Assembly: GCA_022818135.1 (NCBI GenBank)
Contig: JAFMSR010000005.1
Span: forward strand, 23,203,272 to 23,267,271
From: Saxidomus purpurata
Lineage: Eukaryota; Mollusca; Bivalvia; Venerida; Veneridae
DNA length: 64,000 nucleotides
Direction of reading: 5' to 3'
The notes under the pieces were generated by a model. That model was not told where the DNA came from. It did not search any database and saw nothing but the letters and a program-made list of their open reading frames with translations. Of this stretch, positions 34,171-46,641 are shown in pieces (position 1 is the first letter of the stretch; every line of letters starts with the position of its first letter). A program made the position numbers and the translations under genes.

Positions 34171-34426
34171 AATTTTGTTTTCCCGATTTATATGTTGTAT
34201 CACCTAAAGTTTATTTCGTTTTTACGAAATGTTATTTAAATGTTATTTCGTTTTTCCAAAAAAAATATCACATGTCACGGGCACCGTAACATTGTATGTT
34301 TTATCGTTCATGTTTTACTTGAAACATGCAAAATAGGTGTTTCTTGTCGAGTAATAATTTAAGGTGACACCGTTTGATTATAGTTTTGTAATCGAATTCC
34401 AGTTATGCGTGTTGCGGTTTAGCATA

Positions 34427-34758
34427 TACATAGTTCCCACATCGACAATATTTACCTCCCTTGCCCTGAATTGGCAGCCATTTTGTATGGCAGGGTCCCT
34501 TAAAGTTAATAGGGAACAATCTATTTTACAATTACAAACTACTCAGATTTATAAATATAATTAATATATGATGCTGATATGGGCAGATGACTCAGCAGGT
34601 TCAAGAAAATGTGGTTGTCACACATAAATTATCTTGGTATTTTCTTAATTATCACACAGTTGAGAAAAAATCATATTAATGCTTTATCAGTTTTGCCATT
34701 CAAAATGGCTGCCAATTCAGAACAAGGGAAGTAAATATTGTGGATGTTGGAACTATGC
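34427..34758. mobile_element. MITE of about 330 bases with about 63-base terminal inverted repeats
   Basis: The left end, CATAGTTCCCACATCGACAA and onward to CAGCCATTTTGTATGGC, is matched in complement by the right end, GCCATTCAAAATGGCTGCCA through GGAACTATG. Only a few mismatches are seen. No open frame. Target-site duplication not resolved. Confidence 0.85.
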
Positions 34759-35615
34759 ATTACACACAATCTTAAGAAATACAACTCCAGATCAGAAACA
34801 GTCAAACTTATCTAGAATATAAAACGCAAATTTTAACATTGCATGAGTAAAATTAATACTAATACCGTTTTCTAATACCAGGTAAAAGGTAATAGATATC
34901 CACGCTTCGGCAGTTGGATTTAATTTCAATAGATGATATTTTGTTACGGTATACCAAAATCTATATGATGCACAGTTTCTTTTTAACTTAGTTAAGTATA
35001 ATTTTATGATATTGTTTACGCACAAAGTTTGTCCATATTGTGGTAAAAGATAGATTTATTTTGTGGTAAAAGGTATGTATATAATTGTTTTCTTTTTACA
35101 GCAGCAATATTGTTAATTAATACTGCCTATCATAAAGAAAGTAATTTAAATTAATATTTGAGAGTCCGCTAAAAACACATGTTACTTGTAAGAAATAAGA
35201 AAGGATTTATGACTTGTTAATGTTTAACCTTTCATTTAAAACGGATGTTAGAAAGATGTATGCGTAGGATCATTATTATTTATATATACATGTACTTGTA
35301 AACCAATTATTACCTGTTTGCTTCTTTGACCTCAAAAGCATATCTTTTCATCTGCATTTTGTGATTACAAATATCAAACTTAAAGTTTACAAATATTTGT
35401 GCCGGAATCGGACGTGACAAAAGGGTCAACGTGAATGAATATAACTCCCACAAACTATGTTAAGTTTGGGTATAACTATCACATTATATTTAGTAGAACT
35501 TGATACTTGAGAATTCTTTCAAATATTCCGTAGGGAATAATAAGTATAACTGTTTTTCTATTTAAAAAAGAGTTGTTTTAAATAGGAAAAAAGTTGATAC
35601 ATAAGATGAAGTAAA
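34759..35615. other. Non-coding stretch
   Basis: AT-rich. No exon, repeat family or RNA gene recognised. Confidence 0.35.
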
Positions 35616-35830
35616 GAATGATTGTATGCCCCTAAAGGTGGGCATATTGAAATAGCGCCGTCCGTCCGTTGGTCCGTCCGTTGGTCCGTGCTTACATTTT
35701 TTCGTGTCTGGGCTGAAACTTTGTCAAGCATTGAAGGATTTTATAAAAACTTGGCACAAATGTTCAGCACATTGGCATGTTATCACATAGACATTTGATA
35801 TCCAGCAAGACAGCCCATGGCACTTTGAGA
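35616..35830 (+). repeat. Dispersed repeat fragment (GTATGCCCCTAAAGGTGGGC type)
   Basis: The sequence starts with GCCCCTAAAGGTGGGCATATTGA, then CCGTCCGTTGGTCCGTCCGT, and continues with CTGAAACTTTGTCAAGCATT. Comparable monomer-like blocks (GAAAC-TTG--ACAA-TGT-CATC) occur at 49950-50070. This style of repeat is common in bivalve DNA. Confidence 0.5.
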
Positions 35831-37032
35831 GTGTCAACAATCTGCGAAGGTGGCAGGTGGTAGGTTGCCCTTCTCGGATACAATGCGTCGAAATATCAAA
35901 GAATCGATGACTTGCCAGATCGTCGAAAACACTATGCTGTATTGACCTTCTAATTCTAAGTTCTCTTTGCCCGCTTTTGTGTCCTATACTTTTAAAATCT
36001 GTTCCAAATGTTACTTTTAAGATTATTCTTTCTCATGTTATCACGGAGTTTATAGCCTTTAGTTAAAAAAATGGAAGTTGCTCTACCCACTAAATTACAA
36101 CGGCAGATACAAGGGAATCCGGGTACCAGAGCCTAGATTGTTTTACAAATAGACCGGGTATTAATTAGTATTAATTGTTCATTATGCTTTATGTACGATA
36201 CTATGACATAGTTTCACCCAGCGTCAATAGAAATTTAAATGCAATTTCGGCATTTCTTAGTTAATCGCTCTAACGTAGACACGAATCTTTTCAAATTTTA
36301 AAGCTTTTTATTTAGAATATCAGTATAATACAAATGTCGTGTTTGTGTAGGGAAAATATGTTCAACCGTTCTATTCATGCAAGTTTTGTTTATTATATGA
36401 TTTAGAAATTGTTGATAAAATCATTCAATATAAGCAACTTTCCGCATCATCTCTCAATGGCTTATCTATTTTGTTCACCTCAATCATTCACATTCAATTG
36501 ACATTCACAAGTTTTGAAAGCAATTCAAAGAAGTTCAGTAGACTAAAAACCTTTTATGATAAATGAATGTACGCTTCATCTTAAAATATGGTGTACTGAA
36601 GCTGCTTAAACTTAAGTGATTCTCTCTAAATATAATGTGTAAAAGACTAGATGGGTGTTCAGTAGAACACTTGTGTCGCCCTCTTACACTTTGTCAGAAT
36701 AACCAATAAATTCGTGACAAGTACAAAAAGGGACATTACACTGTCAAATATGACCTTAACCTAGAAAATCTGGCGGCAACACGACCATTTTGTCATAAGC
36801 TATGCAATTTGAAAGTTTGATGAAGAAATCTTAAGAAATGGCAAAGTTATAGCCAACGTTAAATTTACGTGACAGGAACTAAGTACAAAAAGGGGCATAA
36901 CTCTGTTAAATATGACCTGGACCTGCTCTTTGAAAACAGTAGCAAACATAAATAAATAAATCATTACAAAGATACTGACAACTATAAAGACAATTTTGCT
37001 TCACCTAAAACAACCATCTGTCTGTATTTCAG
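35831..37032. other. Upstream side of the ACE-like gene, with repeat fragments
   Basis: At 36650-36930 two diverged blocks share ACAAAAAGGG-CAT and TCAAATATGACC-type strings and look like a dispersed repeat. A tRNA-like patch near 36068-36108 is weak. The stretch probably contains a 5' UTR intron, because a TATTTCAG acceptor lies immediately before the start codon of the next gene. Confidence 0.4.
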
Positions 37033-37243
37033 TATGATCAGTGATACTAACATTGCACATATTTGTATCGCTGTGTTGTGTCTTGTGACCTTGAGTCAGC
37101 AGGTCACAGAGGATGATAGAGTCAAGAGTTATTTGACAGGAGTGAACGGGTACAATGCCAGGGCTGAGGCGATATCTAACAGACATACAGCTGTTATGTG
37201 GACATTCTTTACCAACATTACGGACTTTAACAGCGAAAAGATG
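37033..37243 (+). CDS. ACE-like gene exon 1: leader and N-terminus
   Basis: An acceptor (CTGTATTTCAG) sits one base before ATG, so the 5' UTR is spliced. The exon encodes a leader and the segment ending TNITDFNSEKM, with an NIT glycosylation sequon as in many ACE proteins. Donor ATG|GTATGA, phase 0. Confidence 0.82.
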
Positions 37244-40200
37244 GTATGATTTTGTTTTTCGAACAATTAAGTTTCAAGTTTTTTAACTTTCATAATCAAT
37301 ATATAGAAAGGTTCGTATTTTGTTGACCACAAAAGTGATTTTTTACTTTTCCGTGGATGTACACATTTTCATTGCAAACAATTTATTCAGGTATATGAGA
37401 GATTTTTTCTTTTCAGACTGAGATGAGTGTGTTAAAATCGGAATTTGCCAAGAACGAATCAATTAAAGCGGCTCAGTTCAATGTCTCTGCACTGACTGAC
37501 GCGAGCCTAAAGAGGCAGATAAATATGATTCTTGATGTAGGAATCTCTGGGTATGATGACACAGAGGTCTTGAAACGGGTATGCTTTACCATACAATGCA
37601 ATTTGATTATGTGAATGATAAAGTCGATAAAGAAACGTGATATATACGTATGTTCTGATTTGTGGTTTATTTTACAGTAGTGGTCGAGATTTGCCAAAAG
37701 GAATGTAAGCAGCACCCATAATGGTTTTTGTTTTCAGTAACTGTGATAGCAACATCGAAATTTCTTTCACCCTTAGTATGTTCTTATTTATAAGTTATAA
37801 TGATTCTGCAGTGTATTAGTTTTTTTGTGTTATTGGTGTAACATACCGACTAACGTTCGAAAAAAGTCATATACAACAAATGAACACACGTACAACTGTA
37901 ACGCATGAGCGTGTTCATGCGACCGTGAAAATGTTACTTTAAGCATGGTATTTAATAAAAAGGGTCAACGTGCATTTAGACCGAACGAATTGCACTGTAT
38001 TACTCTTAATAGGTAGATATTTCATTTTGTAGTGACATATTTCAAACGTTTAAAGCATTTTTTTTCAGGAAAATGTTAACTTGTTTGATTAATAAATGTT
38101 CTTTATTGACTGAGGTTTTTCGAAAATAGATAAACACGCTTGAAGCTGAGTTGACTGATATTTACAGTTCAGCGAAATGGTGTAATACTTCCTCTGACTG
38201 TAAACCTCTAGAACCAGGTTGGTACTGTATACGTACATAAATTATTCACTAACAAATCATCGCCGTTAAACGATTCATAGTATTTTGTTCTTTCACCATA
38301 GTTAAGTACGCTGTTCTTCCAGTTTAAAAAATATTGAATTTTAAATGTACAAATTTTCCGTCGATATACTTTTATACTCTATTCATCAGTATTGTAATGC
38401 TCTTATGATTGTTTTCGCGTAGATGTAACGGTTTTATTATCTATGTAGATATATCTTGCATCAGGTAAATTTCAATATATAGATATGATAGACATCGTAA
38501 CAAAAAGTCGGAATCATGATGAGCTGAAGGATGTTTGGAAGGGTTGGAGAGATGTAAGTGGAGCCAAAATGAAAGACAAATATGCTGAGATGGTTGAGCT
38601 GTTGAATAAAGCAATAAAGGCCGGTGGTAAATGTACTATTAATATTTAGTTGTCCCTCCGCATTGTTATACATGAAACACGGAAGTGTAACCAAACCTGA
38701 TTTTCTAACATATAACCAGCGTGATATTTTTGTCGCTTTAAAAACAAAAAAAACCCCACAAAACAACCCATCTTATTGCAAGTGCCTCCAGCTATTACCT
38801 GGTGTGCAAACAACATTTAAACAGGTGTCCTATTCCTATCTTGGCTTATTAGCTTGAAACTGTTATACAATTACCTTGACCTGGAAACTAGGGTCTCGAA
38901 AAGAAATCAAAGCTACATCTCAATTTAAGCCACATATATACCACGTTTCATGACAGTAGCTCATTCACAACACGAGTAACTGGCCAGATACTGTTTTTAT
39001 ACGTTTTAGTAACAGCGACCTAGCCATAAGACCACGTTCCTATTACGCGCTCATACACAGACATGACACGGAGGATATGAAAAATAAAAGTATTTATAGT
39101 TATTGTGCTAGTGTTGAGACGACACTGCAGAAACCGATTTATATTGAAATGTATCAGAACAGAAAATATTTATCAGCTCTAAAAGGAAGTAGATTTTCAT
39201 GTAAACCTCCCAAAACAGCCATCAATCGGATGACTGGAAATTGGCTGTTGTCCAGATTTGGCTGTTGCTCAGAGGGATTATCTTGCGGTAATGTAAACAT
39301 ATGATCAGCCTTTTTGTTGTTTTCCGGGTTTATGCTTTCGGTACTAAATATTGTAAAGACTCTATTGTCCCATTAGGCCGCAATCAGATGACAATCGTGT
39401 AAACTACTGTCGAACCAAACTAAGGCGATCGTTGATTGCATGTTTTATATTAAAGTTATGTCGAACGTAATATTGTACAACCTACGTTTGGGTCACAGGC
39501 GTATACACCAAACGCCCATATTTGGGTTACTGAAGTACATTTTAAAATACCGCAATGAGATTAGCCTACACCACTGTTGTCCTGTGTCAGTGTTAAGAGC
39601 ACATCGGGAGCTGAACGCGAAAGTTGTGTAAGTGACATATTTTGCAAATTTCACTTTTTTGCATGATCATAATGATATGTAAAATGTCCCTTGAAATTTT
39701 AAGGAAATTGTTTTATGATATTGTTTAAAAATAGGAAGTGTTTTCCTACTACTGTTACATTTTCAGAAATCGGGTTTAATACAGAAAGTCAAAGTGGCAA
39801 CAAAAGTATTCTAAATATTAAAAGCACATGACATTGTACGTACAGTTTTTCGGGATATAAACTACAAGTATCCTGTATTTTCTTTTCAAACACATTCAAA
39901 ACGAAATTTAATCATGAGAAGTTAAGTTTTTTGGTAGTATTATGATGTACGATGGCAGCTGCAGACTTGTTATCAGATACGAAGATCTGCAGGTAATGTC
40001 TCGGATGTTTTGTGTACAAATGGTGCAATGATCATTTAATACCGTGACATACTTTAAAATATTTTATTGGGTAAAACGTAAACCTTTTTCTAACTTGAGC
40101 AGTAACTAACAATATATGCATATGGATTTCGTAGTATATCTCGGGGAAACAAGAAAATGAGCGCTGGTAACATCTTTTGCGACAAAAAACCATTTCTGGC

Positions 40201-40942
40201 CTTTTAGTATGTCTGAACAATAAAATACCAATTTATGGATGTTGTAGTGCATCTCAGGTAACCAGAAATGGGCCACTGTTGTGTACGTATACATCCATTT
40301 TGTTGGCGATTCTCGCGTCCGACCACGACCCAATTTCAGTCTAAAATATAACTCGAAAAGTGCTTTATGGAAACCTTTTCCGGTCAAAATTTTAATGGGC
40401 GGTTTAGTGTGTTCCTTGGCCGTTTGAGAGGTTTTCTGTCAATTTGGGATGAAAAAGAGTGGCCGTTGGCCGGAGTTTGGAGGTGGCTGTTGGTGGGAGG
40501 TAAAACATATAGAAAACCCAACGGGGGAATTCATATTAGCTGTTGTATGGATGTGGCTGTTAGTGGGAGGTGACCGTCAGTGGAGGTTACACTGTACTAG
40601 TAGTATATTCATACTAGTACACGTTTTGTCTGACAGTACCGATCATATATTTACAGATCTCGAACCCAGACTCGTTTGTTGGTGTATATTATAATGGTTA
40701 TAGATTTACAAGCCTATTAACATTGTTTTCATTTGACTATCTTTCAGGAAGGTACGCTGATATGGGAGAGTACTATAGGTCATGGTATGAACAAGATGAC
40801 TTTGAAAATGATGTGAGACGTTTGTTTGATGATTTAAGGCCTCTATATGATCAACTTCATGCATATGTTCGAAGGAAGTTGCGAGATTATTACGGAGCGG
40901 AGCATTTTCCAGACTCGGGGCATATTCCAGCACATTTATTTG
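37033..40942 (+). CDS. Angiotensin-converting-enzyme-like (M2) peptidase, N-terminal five coding exons only
   Basis: Exons: 37033-37243 (ATG at 37034), 37417-37578, 38130-38217, 38465-38623 (or -38626) and 40748-40942. Phases join throughout: 0, 0, 1, 1, and 1 at the open end. The product starts with a signal-peptide-like leader (IAHICIAVLCLVTLSQQV). It matches the M2 family in order: SNRHTAVMWTFFTNIT, IYSSAKWC, W-GW, MGEYYRSWY, then LRPLYDQLHAYVRRKLRDYY and IPAHLFG, which in ACE directly precedes the MWAQ region. About 271 residues are present. The zinc motif HExxH and everything after it are missing. Downstream lie homopolymer-damaged sequence and an N gap, and no later ACE exon was found to 64000. 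The gene could continue in the gap or beyond the window, or be a fragment. M2 enzymes remove C-terminal dipeptides outside the cell; activity cannot be claimed here. Confidence 0.85.
37417..37578 (+). CDS. ACE-like gene exon 2
   Basis: 54 codons after TTTTCAG, ending AAACGG|GTATGC. It encodes FAKNESIKAAQF and a helix ending GYDDTEVLKR, which corresponds to the ACE region around the FAEAWGQ/QLRR helices. Confidence 0.82.
38130..38217 (+). CDS. ACE-like gene exon 3
   Basis: A short exon encoding INTLEAELTDIYSSAKWC followed by a second cysteine (SDCKPLEP). ACE has a paired cysteine loop at this place. Acceptor GAAAATAG is weak in pyrimidines; donor CCAG|GTTGGT, phase 1. Confidence 0.75.
38465..38626 (+). 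CDS. ACE-like gene exon 4
   Basis: Encodes KFQYIDMIDIVTKSRNHDEL, then WKGWRDVSG, matching the W-GWH---G region of ACE. Two donors three bases apart (after 38623, GTGGTA; after 38626, GTAAAT) both keep the frame and differ by one glycine. Family length favours the first, consensus the second. Confidence 0.78.
38627..40747 (+). other. Intron 4 of the ACE-like gene, with repeat fragments
   Basis: No exon seen. 40390-40600 carries recurring GTGGCTGTTGGTGGGAGGT and GAGGTTACACTGTACTA strings. Part of 39190-39250 (ACAGCCATCAATCGGATGAC...GGCTGTTG) is similar in style. These look like eroded dispersed elements. Confidence 0.5.
40748..40942 (+). CDS. ACE-like gene exon 5
   Basis: After CTTTCAG it encodes RYADMGEYYRSWYEQDDFEN, then DVRRLFDDLRPLYDQLHAYV and RRKLRDYYG...GHIPAHLFG. 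It ends in phase 1 before GTACAC. This is the most conserved piece in the gene and the basis of the family call. Confidence 0.88.
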
Positions 40943-41343
40943 GTACACTAACTAACATGTTTTATTGTTACATGTACATCAGTTCGTTTTATATTGCAAT
41001 TCGTCTTATTTTGATAGTGGAATTTGAAACGAATAATTCAATTATGGAAGTCTAAGATTGATTTTTGAAGTAAATTAAAGGGAAGATCTGTTTTCAGTAA
41101 TGAATCTTTATTTAAATGATGCTATTTTTTAATTAATATGAATTTATTTAGCAAAGTAAAACAATTGAAAGCATTATTTCCAGTTAAGAGATAATCTGTT
41201 ATTCATTTGAAGGTTATGAAACTAATTATTACTGTAGTGAAATGTTATATATTTTATAACCGTCTTTTAATTTCACGTCACACATCTGAAAGAGTTTCGG
41301 CCTAAATCAAGGACAAGTACAGTTTCAGCCCCGACAGCAAGGG

Positions 41344-41747
<404 letters not shown>

Positions 41748-42247
41748 NNNNNNNNNNNNNNNNNNNNNNNNNNNNNNNNNNNNNNNNNNNNNNNNNNNNN
41801 NNNNNNNNNNNNNNNNNNNNNNNNNNNNNNNNNNNNNNNNNNNNNNNNNNNNNNNNNNNNNNNNNNNNNNNNNNNNNNNNNNNNNNNNNNNNNNNNNNNN
41901 NNNNNNNNNNNNNNNNNNNNNNNNNNNNNNNNNNNNNNNNNNNNNNNNNNNNNNNNNNNNNNNNNNNNNNNNNNNNNNNNNNNNNNNNNNNNNNNNNNNN
42001 NNNNNNNNNNNNNNNNNNNNNNNNNNNNNNNNNNNNNNNNNNNNNNNNNNNNNNNNNNNNNNNNNNNNNNNNNNNNNNNNNNNNNNNNNNNNNNNNNNNN
42101 NNNNNNNNNNNNNNNNNNNNNNNNNNNNNNNNNNNNNNNNNNNNNNNNNNNNNNNNNNNNNNNNNNNNNNNNNNNNNNNNNNNNNNNNNNNNNNNNNNNN
42201 NNNNNNNNNNNNNNNNNNNNNNNNNNNNNNNNNNNNNNNNNNNNNNN
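41748..42247. other. Assembly gap (500 N placeholder)
   Basis: Exactly 500 N; true length unknown. It lies just after the last visible exon of the ACE-like gene. Confidence 0.99.
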
Positions 42248-43025
42248 AGTTATCTATAAATAAATGTGTGCCGATCAGTACAGTTTGCACCTTAGAAATA
42301 TATTGCAAAATTTATTTCATATTCCCAAGCGACTTCCCTGTAATGTTATACTATGAAATTTAAGATGGAATAAGATGTAGCTATGCACATTTCCCAGGTC
42401 CATACAGTCTTTGAATACTTTTATTAGAACAAATATTTGCATCATATTCGTGCATACTGTACTTGGCGAAGAAAGTGGTCGTTTGATTGAATTGAATGAG
42501 ACAAATTTGTCAGCAGTTTTCCTTTTAAACAAAAGATCGAACTTTGTATTCCTTTTGCATTTAAATTATGTTTCATGTCCGTTTCAATAACATGGATAAA
42601 CAAGTCTTCAGCGCATCTTTTCTAAATAACTGGAATGATTTTTTAAAGAATTTCGTTAGAATCTGGCGTTTTGAGTCAGAAATATTCGAAATGCAAGTGT
42701 TTTTATTTATAGCAACGTAGAAATGATATACAAAGACATCGCAGTGAATAGAAAATAACATGCAACCACGTAAATGGTTACTTTACCGTTATAAACAGAG
42801 ATAATCCGATACAGATGCAAAAAGTATATCTATATCTGAAAGAAATAAATTAATATTCTTGGACGAATCGAGATCTTTTGATTTCAAAGGTGGATAATCA
42901 GATTTTGGCCATGCAAAAGATTTGTTTGAAACTTAAACATCTGATCATTTACACTCATTTATGTTCACTTTGCGCTTAATTCAAGTAAGATTTTCACTGG
43001 AGGTATTTTTAAAATTTGATTTCCA

Positions 43026-43248
43026 TATGCTGGTTGCCCAACCTAGATAGAGTTATTTTATCATAAGTACAAATTTGATACACATACTTTCCTAAGGAAA
43101 TATATAAATATAAGACCTATTGTATTATATTTGTAAGATATTCACATTAACAATTATATATTTTGATGGAATTCATTAGAAATGTAAGTTTGAAAAATTG
43201 TTATTACCTCCCTTTATCTATCTTGGTTGTGCAACCAAGATAGATTGG
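43026..43248. mobile_element. Possible MITE with self-complementary ends
   Basis: The left end, TGGTTGCCCAACCTAGATAGA, is matched in complement by the right end ending CTTGGTTGTGCAACCAAG. The right end is itself a 12+2+12 hairpin at 43218-43243. About 220 bases, non-coding. Confidence 0.45.
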
Positions 43249-44154
43249 AAATAAATGAATTCAGAAGCTACAAATAGTTTTAAAACTTGCCTTTTGGTTC
43301 AGAATGTTAAAATATTTGTATATCTATCCAATGTTAATGTAAAAGTAGAAATAATATTGAAATAAAAAGGAGATACTCAACTTTTTAAATAATTTCACAT
43401 TGAAGGGGAGTTATAACAAAATTTTATAAATATTGATAAAATGTAAATTTCTAATAGGTATCTATCTGTATGTATTGGGTCTTTTTGTTCCTTGAATAAA
43501 TCTCTAACAAAATATACAAAAAGTAAAAATTGTCATCAAATGTTGCTTAAATGTGATTGACCACTTGTAATGTAATCATACATGTTCACATCATACATGT
43601 TCACACATGTCACAAAAATTTGTGGTGTGTTTCCATAATGAGAGCCAGTTAAATTCTACGTTATATGACTGTACAGTATATTTGTTTTATACGAACTCGG
43701 TTGCACGTAAGAAACAAATCTTTCTTGACGACCTGTAGCATTTGTTTGCACCAAATTACACACGTTTAAAATATACAAAACTAAGAGTTATTAACAAATC
43801 TTTTCAACAGACTGTCGTGTTGTTGCAGCTAGAACGGAATTGTAACAACCAAATTATGCATTTATATCACCGTACAATCAGATTGTACATCGTGTTCAAA
43901 CGAAATTAGACTACGTGTTACAACTTCAGTTAGTTTGTTACTGTTATAACTTATTAAATGTTTTATACGAAATCTTATAAGTATATGTTATATTCGATGT
44001 GAATTGTTTTCTTATGAACTATACATTGTCAACATGTTTTGGTTATTATTATTATTTATTTCATGTGAATTACTCACGATATTTTATGTAGACACAAAAT
44101 GTTAAATAAACAGTAATTCCATTTCTTTTCAATGTCACGAGTCATACTTGTATT

Positions 44155-44202
44155 TTCTTGAAACATTCTTGAAACATTCTTGAAACATTCTTGAAACATT
44201 CT
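44155..44202 (+). repeat. 11-base tandem repeat (TTGAAACATTC), four copies
   Basis: Four consecutive units followed by TTTTTCAG. Short, recent expansion. Confidence 0.9.
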
Positions 44203-45048
44203 TTTTCAGAGGATTTCTGTGATATGAAAAGTGAATTCAGTCACTAACTACTATTTCAAATAGAAATAAGAACAGAAGATTTTGTCCAAATTCATATAGT
44301 CTTGATTATTTAAATGCTATTCAAATTTGTGTCTCTGAGTGTAGCAAATTATTGCAGCAACGAGAAGTCGCTTAACTTTATTCCTTAGAGATGCAAAAAC
44401 AGAAATAGTATTTTTGGAATTTAATATCAGCTTTCCTGGAAAAGACGTTTTCTATTCGGCGTTTGTGTGTATTACAGATAATCTTTTTGATTTTCACAAT
44501 ATTGCTTACTTCTTGCGTTACTGTCAATAACTCAATTACCACATTGCAATCATATGAACGATGTGCAGTCATATCTCAACGGCATGTGATCACGATGGAT
44601 GTATTAAATTGAAAAGTATTTTTTTACCGCAAACCTCCTGGATTGCGTGCAATAAATCTCAGTTTTTATGCCTGCACATAAAAAGTGAGTGGAGTGATTT
44701 TTAAACGAATGTTACTATATATCATCCCGGCTACCATCATTAATATCAGCGTTTCAACAACAGCTTCTTCACGCATCGTGCATCTTCTGATATTAATATC
44801 TGATCCATTAATAAAATTTGATTCTAACACAAGCTGCTGTGTTTCCTATATAAACATATAGGGAAAAGCCTGTATTTTATTTTACGATAAGATACAGCAC
44901 GTTTTTCCAAGGACGACGTGCCGTAAATGACGTAACGATGTGACGTATTTTAACAAGCGCGTCCAATCTTTTTTCGCATTTAAAGGTTACAATGATGTAC
45001 TACTACGCGTTAAATAAAGTTCGGGACTGTTTTCAAAGAAAATAACGT

Positions 45049-45212
45049 GTTAGAATCGAAATAATAAATTGTTCCCTATATTTTTTCGTTGAATAAAATA
45101 CAGTCAGTCATTTGGATGCTACGCACTCATGATTTAATTACTACGCATCCAAATTCCTGACTATATTTTATTCAACGATAAAATACAGGGAGGCATTTAT
45201 TATTTCTTAATT
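45049..45212. mobile_element. Hairpin MITE 1
   Basis: Near-complete inverted repeat. The left arm GAAATAATAAAT...CGTTGAATAAAATACAGTCA...ATTTGGATGC is matched in complement by the right arm ending ATTTATTATTTC. The centre is around 45130. The left flank, TTAGAATCGAAATAA, is shared with hairpin MITE 2. Confidence 0.8.
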
Positions 45213-45858
45213 AAACCATTGGAGAAATATACATGTTTGCAATCTTCCAATCAAACTCAAATAGAAAAAAAGTAATTTCCCAGTCTTAGGGTGTATAAGA
45301 TATTCATGAGGTATTATCATTTTACTTTTAGTTTTGCTTTGAAGTACAGAGTACAAATCGTGTTCCCGAGTTAAATTTTCCTTCGAAAAATGAAAGAGAA
45401 GATTGCAGTATATGCCTCGTGTTTGTGGCAGTAGGAAATAATATGTTTCTGCATCTTTCGAATTTAAAAAAAAACAACATTTGTCAGTTTGTACTGATTT
45501 TGGTAAGTTACAAATACGTTGAAGGAATTGACGTCTCATGACTGTCTGATAGTAACGACTTTTGTTTTATGCTCATCTGATATATGAATGTTTCACTGAA
45601 TCACAGTCTATCCGTTCTTCCGTCTCTCCGTTTTTTCCAAAATAATGTTGTACATATTCAAAACACTTCACAGAAATGTTTGTTAACATTTAACGTTATT
45701 TATTTGATTAAGAGTAATAACTTTATCAAAACTTTTGTTGTTTAGTTAATGTTATAAATACCATTCTCCTTAACTCAAATAGTGCAACTGATGAGTCGTG
45801 GGTGCTTAGATGTGGTCCTAAAATTTTGCATTTATACACTTTTTGTAATATCTGGTCA

Positions 45859-46060
45859 TGTTAGAATCGAAATAACATCCTTTTCAGCGTTGTTATCGTC
45901 TAATAAACAATAATTTGTCGTACTGATGCGCAGTTATAACTTATAAACCACTCAGGCCTTCGGTTGTCGTGGCTAATTACTGCGTATCAGTACTCCAAAT
46001 CATTGTTTATTAAACGACACCACACCGCTGGAACGGATGTAATTTTATAAATAGAACAAT
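45859..46060. mobile_element. Hairpin MITE 2, related to MITE 1
   Basis: The arms pair over roughly 90 bases: ACATCCTTTTCAGCG, TAATAAACAATAATTTG and GTACTGATGCGCAGTTA have complements in the right half, meeting at CTCAGGCCTTCGG near 45957. The left edge TTAGAATCGAAATAA is the same as in MITE 1, so both may belong to one family. Confidence 0.75.
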
Positions 46061-46641
46061 CTTCCTGGGCTATCCTTCCAACTGCATAGAATATCTAAAT
46101 TGCGCGTCTGGACAATTGTGCTGTAAGTTTATAACACAAACAGTTATTGGCGTCAAGCAAGAATCAGTCAAATCTATACAAAAGTCGAATCATCAAATCC
46201 GAAAGTTACTTATGTCTAAACTAAATTCTCATACTTGACTGAATTTCTTACGCAGACAAATGTTAACCTCCAACTGATTTAATGTCTTAATAGGATACCT
46301 GCCACACGATGTAATGATGATAAATTACAGAGAAAAGTAATTATCTTATAATACTTAAGCTTCAAATAAATAATTGTAGTTCAAAGAAGAAAATAGTAAT
46401 ACTACTTGGGTTACAAGAAAGAGTGTTTTTTATTTATCTAACTTGTTTGGAAAATGATTTCTAAAGTGAGTCCACAAACTGAGAACACATTCTTCTTTTA
46501 CGAATAAAAACCTTATTACCTATAAAGTTTGAATATTTGCCCGAGAATTATTGAACCATTTCTAAAGATGTATGAGGAATGTTCAAATATGAATGCATAA
46601 TTAAGCACATAAAAATGTATCTTTGACAGATTTCAATGAAA

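Larger units (their letters stand above)
42248..44380. other. Non-coding stretch after the second gap
   Basis: No ACE exon or other gene recognised. It contains a small MITE-like pair of termini (43026-43248) and an 11-base tandem repeat near 44155-44202. Confidence 0.4.
44381..46540. repeat. Segmental duplication block C (partner of about 59750-62830)
   Basis: Ordered matches: GAGATGCAAA (44389/59774), AATAACTCAATTA (44525/59940), TCACGATGGAT (44590/60031), GCATC-TCTGATATT (44776/60192), CGATGTAATGATGATAAATTACAG (46308/62508) and CCTTATTAC (46511/62800). Divergence is high with many indels. Block C carries hairpin MITEs and borders a mariner relic that is absent from the partner. Confidence 0.65.

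Noticed and set aside
44206..44232. Possible terminal exon after TTTTTCAG reading DFCDMKSEFSH
   Set aside because: It loosely recalls the ACE segment before HExxH, but lacks the motif, is under ten codons and follows a simple repeat.
45207..45539. 110-codon minus-strand frame between two hairpin MITEs
   Set aside because: No domain pattern or supporting splice site; partly MITE-derived.
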